Shown here piece after piece: positions 44,430 to 51,027 of a DNA stretch of 64,000 nt (the stretch's first letter is position 1; every line of letters begins with the position of its first letter). The notes below the pieces were generated by a model that was not told the origin of the DNA, made no database searches, and saw only the letters and a list, made by a program, of their open reading frames with translations. The stretch comes from Chryseobacterium foetidum (lineage in GTDB: Bacteria; Bacteroidota; Bacteroidia; Flavobacteriales; Weeksellaceae), in contig NZ_JAMXIA010000001.1 of NCBI RefSeq assembly GCF_025457425.1, positions 3,596,001 through 3,660,000 of the forward strand. The letters run 5' to 3'. Made by a program: the position numbers and the translations under genes.

Positions 44430-45418
44430 TTTAATGTATATCCGTTTTTAATCATACCGCTGTAATATTAGCAATAATGAGCCTTTCGAAGAGTTGGTCG
44501 CCGAAATATCTCCGATTTAGTTTGTAGATAAATTCATTTAAATACAGTTGAAGGTATTTTCTTTTGATTTTATGATAATTTCCCAATAAATTCCGTTTTG
44601 CATTACTAATGGTAATATGAACCCATTTTAAGGTTTCATTTGTGGTTTCTTTATCCGATTTCTCTGTGATATGAAGCTCTACAAAATCAGAGATATCAAC
44701 GTACGAGGTACTTTTATCAGTGAAAACAATACTTTGATTATCGATCGATTCCTTAATGGTTTCGTTGATTTCAAGGGAAAGATGCGTTTCTAAAACTTTA
44801 GCTTTAAAGTATCTGCAGGATTTTGATTTTTCACCAGTCTCTATATTTTCCAAAGGCGTAGATTCGGCCATTACAGCAACATTTTGTTTGCCCGCTGCAC
44901 CTCTGCCGCGGACTCCTTTTTCCTGCTCAATCTCACTGGATTCTACTGTAAAATAGCCTTCATCAAATTCAATCATTCCTTCTAAAGTATATTTTTCGTC
45001 CCGTGTTCCCATTGCTTTTCTTAGCTTATGAACCATTGCCCAAACAGGCTCATAGCGTTTCAATCCCAATTGCTTCTGAATTTCTTTAGACGAAAATCCT
45101 TTTTTTGTAACGCTCATTAAGAACATTGTCTTATACCAAATTAAAAATGAAAGATTAGAGTTCTGCATAATGGTGCCGCTTTTCAAAGAAGTCCTTTTAC
45201 GGCATTTTTTGCATTCGTAGCTCCAAATGCTCTTAATCCAGAAATGTTCTTTATGACCACATTTGCATGCCACGCCAATCTTATCTCTCTGTTTCTTAAA
45301 ATGAATTCTGCAATCTTCCTCTGTCCCAAAATGAGCGGTAAAGCTAAATATATCCATCTAATTATTTAAATTACAGATAAATATACGAAATTATTACGAA
45401 TTACGGATATACATTAAA
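44430..45418 (-). mobile_element. Complete IS1595-type insertion sequence
   Basis: About 989 bp with perfect 16-bp terminal inverted repeats (TTTAATGTATATCCGT at 44430-44445 and its complement at 45403-45418) enclosing one intact transposase gene. The size fits the IS1595/ISXo2 type (~1 kb). A target duplication could not be identified because both flanks are A/T homopolymeric. Only one copy is seen in the window. Confidence 0.85.
44452..45357 (-). CDS. IS1595 family transposase
   Basis: 301 residues. The N-terminal zinc-ribbon part (CKCGHKE...YECKKCRKRTSLKSGTIM) is typical of ISXO2-like transposases. The catalytic part shows the first Asp in MIEFDEGYF, a second Asp in VFTDKSTSY and the ISNAKRNLLGNYHKIKRKYL segment with YLNEFIYKLNRR, as in IS1595 proteins. 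No frameshift or stop is visible, so the element may be active. Confidence 0.93.
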   Translation of the reverse strand: MDIFSFTAHFGTEEDCRIHFKKQRDKIGVACKCGHKEHFWIKSIWSYECKKCRKRTSLKSGTIMQNSNLSFLIWYKTMFLMSVTKKGFSSKEIQKQLGLKRYEPVWAMVHKLRKAMGTRDEKYTLEGMIEFDEGYFTVESSEIEQEKGVRGRGAAGKQNVAVMAESTPLENIETGEKSKSCRYFKAKVLETHLSLEINETIKESIDNQSIVFTDKSTSYVDISDFVELHITEKSDKETTNETLKWVHITISNAKRNLLGNYHKIKRKYLQLYLNEFIYKLNRRYFGDQLFERLIIANITAV

Positions 45419-45520
45419 TTTTTTTATAAAAATCTACTACAACGTTTTCGTTTAGAACATTTTGTTGGTTTAAGTATAGAATTGTACATCTGATTTAAAA
45501 TAAAAATTTTTAAACAAAAA

Positions 45521-45552
45521 AATGGCGCTAACTGTTTTCACTTGGCGCCATT
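45521..45552 (-). terminator. Hairpin with T-run on the minus strand
   Basis: Stem AATGGCGC/GCGCCATT (45521-45528 with 45545-45552). On the minus strand it is followed by TTTTTGTTTAAAAATTTTT, so it could terminate leftward transcription before the IS. Confidence 0.6.
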
Positions 45553-45678
45553 AGGCTCTTTTTGACAAAGACAGGACTTTATTCAAACCATTTTTTGGAA
45601 GATGTTAATAATATTTTAAAGTGTCAGGCTTCTGAAATAATTCGCATTATACTTAGTACTTTCATCTTTTCCAATTAA

Positions 45679-45706
45679 AAAAGTGAATCCATTCAGACTC
45701 ACTTTT
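45679..45706 (-). terminator. Hairpin terminator of the alpha/beta hydrolase gene
   Basis: Stem AAAAGTGA/TCACTTTT (45679-45686 with 45699-45706), 16 bp past the stop at 45722 on the minus strand. Confidence 0.7.
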
Positions 45707-45721
45707 CGTTATTTATTTAAA

Positions 45722-46543
45722 CTAATCCTCAATAAACTCCAAAAGATCTTTATTGATTGTCTCGTGTTCTGTAGTCGGCATTCCGTGAGGGAAACCAGGA
45801 TATGTAATCATTTGACCGTTTTTCAACAATTTGATTGATTTCAACGCTGCGTTTGCAATTGGTACGATTTGATCATCTTCGCCATGAAGCACCAAAACCG
45901 GAATTTCTACCGCCTTCAAGTCTTCTGTTAAATCAGTCTCAGAAAATGCTTTGATACCGTCGTAATGCGCTACAATTCCACCCATCATTCCTTGTCTCCA
46001 CCAGTTTCTCTGTACACCTTCTTTAATCACTGCGCCTTCTCTGTTGTAGCCGTAGAAAGGGAAAGTTAAATCAATATAAAACTGATTTCTGTTGTTCAAA
46101 GTCTGCTCTCTGATGCCATCAAAAACTGACATCGGAACGCCATCCGGATTCGTCTCACTTTGCACCATCACTGGCGGAATAGCGCTGATCAACACTGCTT
46201 TTTTCGCTCTTCCGTTAGCATATTTGTTCAGATAACGGATGACTTCGCCACCACCGGTTGAGTGACCGATGTGAACAACGTCTTTCAAATCTAAGAATTC
46301 AACCAATTCAGCCGCATCAGAAGCGTATTGCTCGATGGTATGGTTGTAAATATTCTGGCTGGAACGGCCGTGACCTCTTCTGTCGTGCGTCACCACTCTG
46401 TAACCTCTTTGTAAGAAGAAAATAACCTGTGCATCCCAATCGTCAGATGATAAAGGCCATCCATGATGAAACATCAAAACTGGTCCTTCTCCTTGATCTT
46501 TGTAAAAAATCTCTGTTCCGTCTTTTAATTTTAGTGTGCTCAT
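45722..46543 (-). CDS. Alpha/beta hydrolase (cofactor-free haloperoxidase/esterase type)
   Basis: 273 residues, no signal peptide. An alpha/beta-hydrolase: oxyanion loop HHGWPLSSDDWDAQ near residue 27, nucleophile Ser in HIGHSTGGGEV near residue 96, acid Asp in LHGEDDQIVP near 224 and the catalytic His in PGFPHGMP near 255. It resembles non-heme chloroperoxidases of the (BpoA2-like) family; true halogenation is not implied. Transcribed alone, from a -7 box TACATTTG (46614-46607) with operator C (TTAAACTAGATTA) at 46650-46638, exactly 36 bp upstream, shared with three detoxification units further on. Confidence 0.9.
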   Translation of the reverse strand: MSTLKLKDGTEIFYKDQGEGPVLMFHHGWPLSSDDWDAQVIFFLQRGYRVVTHDRRGHGRSSQNIYNHTIEQYASDAAELVEFLDLKDVVHIGHSTGGGEVIRYLNKYANGRAKKAVLISAIPPVMVQSETNPDGVPMSVFDGIREQTLNNRNQFYIDLTFPFYGYNREGAVIKEGVQRNWWRQGMMGGIVAHYDGIKAFSETDLTEDLKAVEIPVLVLHGEDDQIVPIANAALKSIKLLKNGQMITYPGFPHGMPTTEHETINKDLLEFIED

Positions 46544-46606
46544 TGTTTTAATTTTTTAAATGTTGTGATTGATTAATTTTAATATTTCGTTGTCTTAATT
46601 CTTTAG

Positions 46607-46650
46607 CAAATGTAGGATGGTTCAATTCGTTTCTCGTTAATCTAGTTTAA
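46607..46650 (-). promoter_or_regulatory. Promoter with operator C upstream of the alpha/beta hydrolase
   Basis: On the minus strand, TTAAACTAGATTA starts at 46650 and an exact -7 box TACATTTG starts at 46614, a 36-bp offset. The same offset is found at 54909, 59526 and 60018. Confidence 0.65.
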
Positions 46651-46682
46651 TATCGTACATTTTTGAAAAATAATTTTTATTT

Positions 46683-46769
46683 GGGCAGCTATTTCCGCCT
46701 TCCACTCCCGCTATTTTTTCCCAAGCTAAATCCCCTGCAAAAAATGAGCTCCGTTCAAGTCGGGCTGCA
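46683..46769. repeat. Dispersed intergenic repeat B, copy 1
   Basis: Begins GGGCAGCTATTTCCGCCTT and ends TTCAAGTCGGGCTGC; inverted relative to the related copy at 53352-53480. The rest of the 46544-46884 gap also carries a CTTTTGTGCCTTTTGTGGT segment (46864-46882) similar to the ends of the 24886-25021 palindrome. Confidence 0.55.
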
Positions 46770-46884
46770 GATTCAGTGTAAAACAAGGTTCAACCTCAAA
46801 AGAAAACTTATGTGTTCTTATATACGCTATAAAAGAAACTTAAAAATAATTGAGTGTCAAAAATCTTTTGTGCCTTTTGTGGTT

Positions 46885-47403
46885 TCAATTCCCAGTATTC
46901 TCCCTCAAAAGCTCAAACAAATCTTTTGCGCCACCATCAAATTTTTTCCCATTCACGAAGAAAGTAGGTGTTCCATTCACGCCGCTCATAATTCCACTTT
47001 CAAAATCTGAATCCACTTTTTCTGCCAATTCAGTACTTTCCAAATCCTTTTCAAATTGAGGAATATTCAGTTTTAATTGTTCCGCCAGCTTCATCAGTAA
47101 GTTATCATTCAAATCTCTCTGGTTTTCGTAAATCGCATCGTGCATTTCCCAGAATTTACCCTGAAGATGGGCTGACTCTGCTGCGATGGCCGCCGGTCTT
47201 GCATATTGATGCATTTCAGACAATGGAAAGTTTCTGAAAACAAATTTAATTTGACTTCCAAATTCTTTCATCAATTCCTTCAGAACCGGATAAGCAGCGC
47301 CACAATAAGGACATTGGTAATCTCCGTATTCTACAATCACAAGGTCGGCTTCTAGGTTGCCCTGTGCGTGGTCAGTATTGCTGACGTTTGGTTTTAGTGA
47401 CAT
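46885..47403 (-). CDS. DsbA-like thioredoxin-fold oxidoreductase, cytoplasmic
   Basis: 172 residues, with no signal peptide or membrane helix. Thioredoxin fold with the active-site CPYC in EYGDYQCPYCGAAYP near residue 33 and the cis-Pro loop GVNGTPTFFVNG near 145, typical of the DsbA/FrnE-like group. The lack of an export signal points to a cytoplasmic thiol-disulfide role. Last gene of a minus-strand operon (cupin, DUF1275, peroxiredoxin, this gene), 4 bp after the peroxiredoxin. The protein probably works with it in thiol or peroxide stress. Confidence 0.9.
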   Translation of the reverse strand: MSLKPNVSNTDHAQGNLEADLVIVEYGDYQCPYCGAAYPVLKELMKEFGSQIKFVFRNFPLSEMHQYARPAAIAAESAHLQGKFWEMHDAIYENQRDLNDNLLMKLAEQLKLNIPQFEKDLESTELAEKVDSDFESGIMSGVNGTPTFFVNGKKFDGGAKDLFELLRENTGN

Positions 47404-47407
47404 AATT

Positions 47408-47869
47408 TTATTTTGTGTTAAGGGTTTCTAAAGCGTCTAAAATTCCGTCTGCGCCAGGATTGATGGCCGTTGGCGACAGATAACTCCATTCGATGATGCC
47501 ATCTTTATTGATGACGAAAAGTGCGCGTTTGCATTCGCCTTCTTCATCGTCATAAACGCCGTATTTTTTGGTAATTTCTCCTTTAGCTTCAAAATCTGCC
47601 AGCAAAGGAAAATGTAAATTCCTTGATTGTGAAAAAGCCAGATGACACCATTTGCTGTCGACAGAAATTCCGAAAATCTCTGCATCGTACTTCTTGAAAA
47701 ACTTCAACGTCTCATTGTACAAAGCCATTTGGTCGCTGCAAACCGGACTCCAGTCTGCGGGATAAAAAGCGAGAATGACATTCTTCCCTTTTAATTCTGA
47801 AAGTGTAATTTTTTGGTCGGGCGTTGCGTACAAAGTAAAATCTGGAGCAACATCGTTTTTCTGTAACAT
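47408..47869 (-). CDS. Peroxiredoxin (AhpC/TSA family)
   Basis: 153 residues with a thioredoxin-like fold. The peroxidatic Cys lies in AFYPADWSPVCSDQ near residue 47; the usual P-x-x-x-(T/S)-x-x-C is present with Ser. Further Cys residues near 75 (SKWCHL) and 115 (EGECKRA) are candidates for the resolving Cys. It should reduce H2O2 or organic peroxides using a thiol partner such as the DsbA-like protein downstream. Four bp separate it from the membrane protein gene before and the thiol oxidoreductase gene after it. Confidence 0.9.
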   Translation of the reverse strand: MLQKNDVAPDFTLYATPDQKITLSELKGKNVILAFYPADWSPVCSDQMALYNETLKFFKKYDAEIFGISVDSKWCHLAFSQSRNLHFPLLADFEAKGEITKKYGVYDDEEGECKRALFVINKDGIIEWSYLSPTAINPGADGILDALETLNTK

Positions 47870-47873
47870 AATA

Positions 47874-48575
47874 TTAGTTTTTAGCGTTAATTTTTGAAAT
47901 CAATATGCCGCAAATCATTAGTAATAATGCTGGAATCATCAATGTCCATTTTCCAAAATAGTCGAGTAGGAAAGGAGTGATAAATGCACCGGACAAAAAC
48001 CCTATCCACAAAAGCAAAAGATGAATGGCGTTGGATTGATATTCCTTTTTTTCTGCTTTATCTTTGGTCATCGTCAGCATTGCGGTGTTTCTTGCCAAGC
48101 TGTTCAGAGTTCCTGTCACGAAATCTGTATTCACTTTTTGCTTTCCTACTGAAGTCACAATCGTGTTCATTATTCCCATTGAAAATCCGACGATTCCGAT
48201 GGATAATAGAGTATTGATATTTAAGAAATAAGCAAGGATGGTGTATAAAATCAGAATTCCGGAAACCAAATAAAATATCAGTGTTTGGTTCTTTATTCTC
48301 TTTGATAATGACAAACACGTCCCTGTATAAATTCCAACTAAAAAACAACTTAGAACGGTGACTGTCGTTATGACAATTCCAAAGTTGTCCGTTGAAAGTG
48401 ACGCTCCCAGTGAAGTGGTATTTCCACTCATAAAAGAGACGTAGGTTTTCCATTGTATCAGTCCTATTCCATCGATATATCCCGCAATCAAAGCTAAAAA
48501 TATTGCCAATCTCTCCTGCATCTTAACCGAATCAGATGAAACGGAAATGCTTTTTTTAATGCTGGAATTATCCAT
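47874..48575 (-). CDS. DUF1275 (YoaK-like) membrane protein
   Basis: 233 residues with six predicted membrane helices. The family hallmark AGYIDGIGLIQWKTYVSFMSGNTTSLG is near residues 35-60, and the GFSMGIMNTIVTSVGKQKVNTDFVTGTLN block appears around 132-160. DUF1275 proteins resemble small solute or redox-linked permeases, but a substrate is not established. Part of the four-gene operon at 46885-49648. Confidence 0.9.
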   Translation of the reverse strand: MDNSSIKKSISVSSDSVKMQERLAIFLALIAGYIDGIGLIQWKTYVSFMSGNTTSLGASLSTDNFGIVITTVTVLSCFLVGIYTGTCLSLSKRIKNQTLIFYLVSGILILYTILAYFLNINTLLSIGIVGFSMGIMNTIVTSVGKQKVNTDFVTGTLNSLARNTAMLTMTKDKAEKKEYQSNAIHLLLLWIGFLSGAFITPFLLDYFGKWTLMIPALLLMICGILISKINAKN

Positions 48576-48601
48576 AATCTAGAGAGATTTTAATTCGAAT
48601 C

Positions 48602-49648
48602 TTATTTCTTAGGCTGAATGAAAACTTTCTCAGTCGGGAATTTTTCAACTTCACCTTCCTTTAAACCAAAGTTCGTTACAACAACATCTTTCGGATTTCC
48701 AGCCAGCCATTCGCTTAAATCAATCGATTCATATTTTCCGCTGTTGAAGCCAATCAAAATCCGGCAAACGGTATCGCCTGTATTTTTGATGTAATGTCCG
48801 GCTCCCATTGGAACGTAACCTATATCGCCTGCACTGAACTGCTCAGTAACGCAAGTAGATTCGGCTAAGAAAACTGACATTTCTGCCTGTCCAGAAATAA
48901 AATATTGCCATTCGTCCGCATTCGGATGCCAGTGCATTTCTCTTAAAGCGCCCGGTTGAAGTTCCAAAATAGAACCAGACATTGTACTGCTGATAGGAAA
49001 TTCCTTGCTTGTAACCAATCTTTGCAAACCGCCGCCCGGAACAATTCTCGGCTGTTGAGAATGCAAAGGATAACGGTGAAAACTTGTTAATTCGATGTCA
49101 GATTCATTCGGGCGAGCTTCTGCTACGAAAGACATCTCGTCCGGAACAATTCCCGCAGCGAAGTAGGCTTCTTTCTGAGGTAAAGAAGCTACTTCTTCTA
49201 AAGTTAATCCTAAATTCTGAGCAACAATTTCAGGTGGTACAGATGAAACAAAATCCGTAACGCTGAACGTATGGTCTTCGGAAAAATTACCGTTATCAAA
49301 AATCAGAATGAAATGACATTCTTCCGTCCCAGTCGCCTGAATAGAATGCCCATAACCTTTTGGAAAATACCAAACGTCGCCCGGCTCAAAATTATCGGTG
49401 TAGCTGTGTCCGTCTGGATGAATAATCGTGGTGCGAACTGTCCCAGAAATCACATATGCCCATTCAGCAGCGTTGGCGTGCCAGTGCAATTCTCTCATAC
49501 TTCCGGGTTGCAATCTCATAGAAACTCCCGCAATCCCGATAGAAGCAGGGAAATCTTTTACAGAAGCGCCTCTTGTCGTTCCGCCGTCGTTGGTGCGAGG
49601 TGTTTGTTTTTCTAATTCGTATTTGAAACTCAAAGATTTTGTGTTCAT
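48602..49648 (-). CDS. Bicupin protein of the oxalate decarboxylase type
   Basis: 348 residues, no signal peptide. Two cupin domains with intact metal sites: first MRELHWHANAAEWAYVISG with the late GYGHSIQ, second LREMHWHPNADEWQYFISG with GAGHYIK (His-x-His, Glu and His in each). Length and layout fit oxalate decarboxylase/oxidase proteins. Possible activities are oxalate breakdown or another small-acid reaction; the sequence does not decide. First gene of a minus-strand operon with DUF1275, peroxiredoxin and DsbA-like genes, and preceded by LytTR-type site B1. Confidence 0.9.
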   Translation of the reverse strand: MNTKSLSFKYELEKQTPRTNDGGTTRGASVKDFPASIGIAGVSMRLQPGSMRELHWHANAAEWAYVISGTVRTTIIHPDGHSYTDNFEPGDVWYFPKGYGHSIQATGTEECHFILIFDNGNFSEDHTFSVTDFVSSVPPEIVAQNLGLTLEEVASLPQKEAYFAAGIVPDEMSFVAEARPNESDIELTSFHRYPLHSQQPRIVPGGGLQRLVTSKEFPISSTMSGSILELQPGALREMHWHPNADEWQYFISGQAEMSVFLAESTCVTEQFSAGDIGYVPMGAGHYIKNTGDTVCRILIGFNSGKYESIDLSEWLAGNPKDVVVTNFGLKEGEVEKFPTEKVFIQPKK

Positions 49649-49698
49649 AATATTATTTTTTAGTGATTATTAATATGTGTTTGTCTTTATTTCTATTG

Positions 49699-49765
49699 TA
49701 AAATTAGTCCTGAATCAGCGGTTTTTCAGATTTAATTCGATGAACGGGCAAAATGAGTCGTTGAG
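49699..49765 (-). promoter_or_regulatory. LytTR-type direct repeat B1 and -7 box of the cupin operon
   Basis: Plus-strand half-sites TCGATGAA (49737-49744) and TCGTTGAG (49758-49765) are 21 bp apart. On the minus strand the -7-like box TAATTTTA runs from 49706 to 49699, exactly 31 bp from the near half-site. The same geometry is seen in sites B2 and B3. Confidence 0.65.
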
Positions 49766-50072
49766 TTTTATGATGGAGTAGATGATGAATATTTTTAAAC
49801 CAAAATGAAAATTTTTAGAGTTACTTAAATCTTATTGAATAGTTATTTTTGTCATTGACTTCGCCGGTTTTTCGATTTCTGAATGGAATTTTGCGAAGCA
49901 TTATGAAATGAATAATCTTTTAAAATCCAAATATTTGAGATTTTTCGACTCCACTTCAGAACTTCGTTCGTTGACTTTCAGTCAATGCTCAAAATGACAG
50001 CCTTAGAAAATTGAAATTCAAAATTTAAGACGCTCTTGGTCTCAAACAAACTGCGTAAAACAAAAACAAAAA
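49766..50072. repeat. Intergenic region with TTTTTGTCATTGACTTCG repeat
   Basis: The stretch TTTTTGTCATTGACTTCGCC (49846-49865) and a complementary AATGACA at 49993-49999 define an inverted repeat related to the element at 50850-50939. No gene is seen. Confidence 0.45.
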
Positions 50073-50096
50073 AATCACTGGAAAACTCCAATGATT
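50073..50096 (-). terminator. Hairpin terminator of the gene at 50122
   Basis: AATCACTGGA and its near complement TCCAATGATT (50073-50082 with 50087-50096, one mismatch), with an A-run on the plus strand giving T residues on the transcribed minus strand. Confidence 0.65.
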
Positions 50097-50121
50097 TAAT
50101 AAAATATAATGTGTCGATTTT

Positions 50122-50679
50122 TTAAAAAGGCTGATTGTATTTGCCTGTCAATGCTTTGTTTTCGATGCTTTTTGCAAAGTTTGGCGTTTCTTCGTGATTA
50201 TGAGCGTCGGAAGCGGCTTGTCTGGAAGCGGATGCATCAGCAAGATTCACGTTGTGTTCTTTTAAATATTCGAACATTTCAGGAGTTGCCGTTGCGTGAA
50301 TTTCGTTGGTGTACAAAGTGGTGTTGTCATCGATTTTAGTTGCTTTCAGTTCCCATAAAACCTGAACTTTTGTACGTCCGCCTTTGGTAATTGAATCTGA
50401 AATGGATAACATTCTGCAATAATCCGGACGGTGTTCTACCGCTACATAATGCTGAACCATCAAAGCATCTCCGATTGTTTCAACGTTTAAAGAAACCGGT
50501 TCGCCGTCATAAGTGGTAGAAATAGCCGCTCCGATGTGCTGCGTTGAGCATCTTTGATATTCTGCATCGGGAAGATTAAGTAACCAATCCGCAATGTTTA
50601 CTTTTTCGATTGGGGCATTTATAATCGCTGTAACTGTAGAGTGAGACAATGCGTTTTCTGGTGTTTGAATAATTTCCAT
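50122..50679 (-). CDS. Conserved hypothetical protein (SRPBCC-like)
   Basis: 185 residues, cytoplasmic. The opening TVTAIINAPIEKVNIADWLLNLPDAEY, followed by strand-rich SLNVETIGDALMVQHYVAVEH and VQVLWELKATKIDDNTTLYTNEIHATATPE, suggests a START/SRPBCC-type barrel with a hydrophobic cavity; this is a guess from pattern. The C-terminal ~45 residues are helical and Ala/Asn/His rich. It has its own promoter with LytTR-type site B2 and its own terminator, so it is a likely target of the regulator at 53520. Ligand unknown. Confidence 0.7.
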   Translation of the reverse strand: MEIIQTPENALSHSTVTAIINAPIEKVNIADWLLNLPDAEYQRCSTQHIGAAISTTYDGEPVSLNVETIGDALMVQHYVAVEHRPDYCRMLSISDSITKGGRTKVQVLWELKATKIDDNTTLYTNEIHATATPEMFEYLKEHNVNLADASASRQAASDAHNHEETPNFAKSIENKALTGKYNQPF

Positions 50680-50722
50680 AATGTTTAAAGTTTAAGTTTT
50701 TGTATTTTTTAATTTGATGATG

Positions 50723-50789
50723 TAAAACTACAAGCAACTAAAGTCAAAAACAATTGGTGTTCGATGAACAGGCGTAAACTGTCGTTAAA
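50723..50789 (-). promoter_or_regulatory. LytTR-type direct repeat B2 and -7 box
   Basis: Half-sites TCGATGAA (50761-50768) and TCGTTAAA (50782-50789) are 21 bp apart on the plus strand. The -7-like box TAGTTTTA (50730-50723, minus strand) is exactly 31 bp from the near half-site. Confidence 0.65.
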
Positions 50790-50849
50790 TAGATGTTGAA
50801 ATTTATTATTGAATAGAGAGAAATAATAATGACTTTAATACGCATCAAG

Positions 50850-50939
50850 TTTGTCATTGACTTCGTCGAATCTTCGATTTCCTTAGGAATTCAAATTATT
50901 ATTTTAAATTCTATTTTGAGATTCCTACGGAATGACAAA
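50850..50939. repeat. Palindromic intergenic element
   Basis: Terminal inverted repeats TTTGTCATT (50850-50858) and AATGACAAA (50931-50939) flank further inverted segments (GATTTCCTTAGGAAT and GAGATTCCTACGGAAT). Related in sequence to the element at 49846. Confidence 0.55.
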
Positions 50940-50968
50940 AGCGAAAAAATCATCAGTATAAACAAAAA

Positions 50969-50993
50969 AAATCACTGCATTTTACAGTGATTT
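50969..50993 (-). terminator. Hairpin terminator of the hybrid kinase gene
   Basis: Perfect stem AAATCACTG/CAGTGATTT (50969-50977 with 50985-50993) and an A-run on the plus strand (T-run on the minus strand), about 35 bp after the stop at 51028. Confidence 0.75.
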
Positions 50994-51027
50994 ATAATTA
51001 TAAAAATTGCTACTAATTCAAATTATT

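Noticed and set aside
44422..45426. Target-site duplication of the IS1595 element
   Set aside because: Both flanks are A/T homopolymeric and no unambiguous 8-bp duplication could be read.
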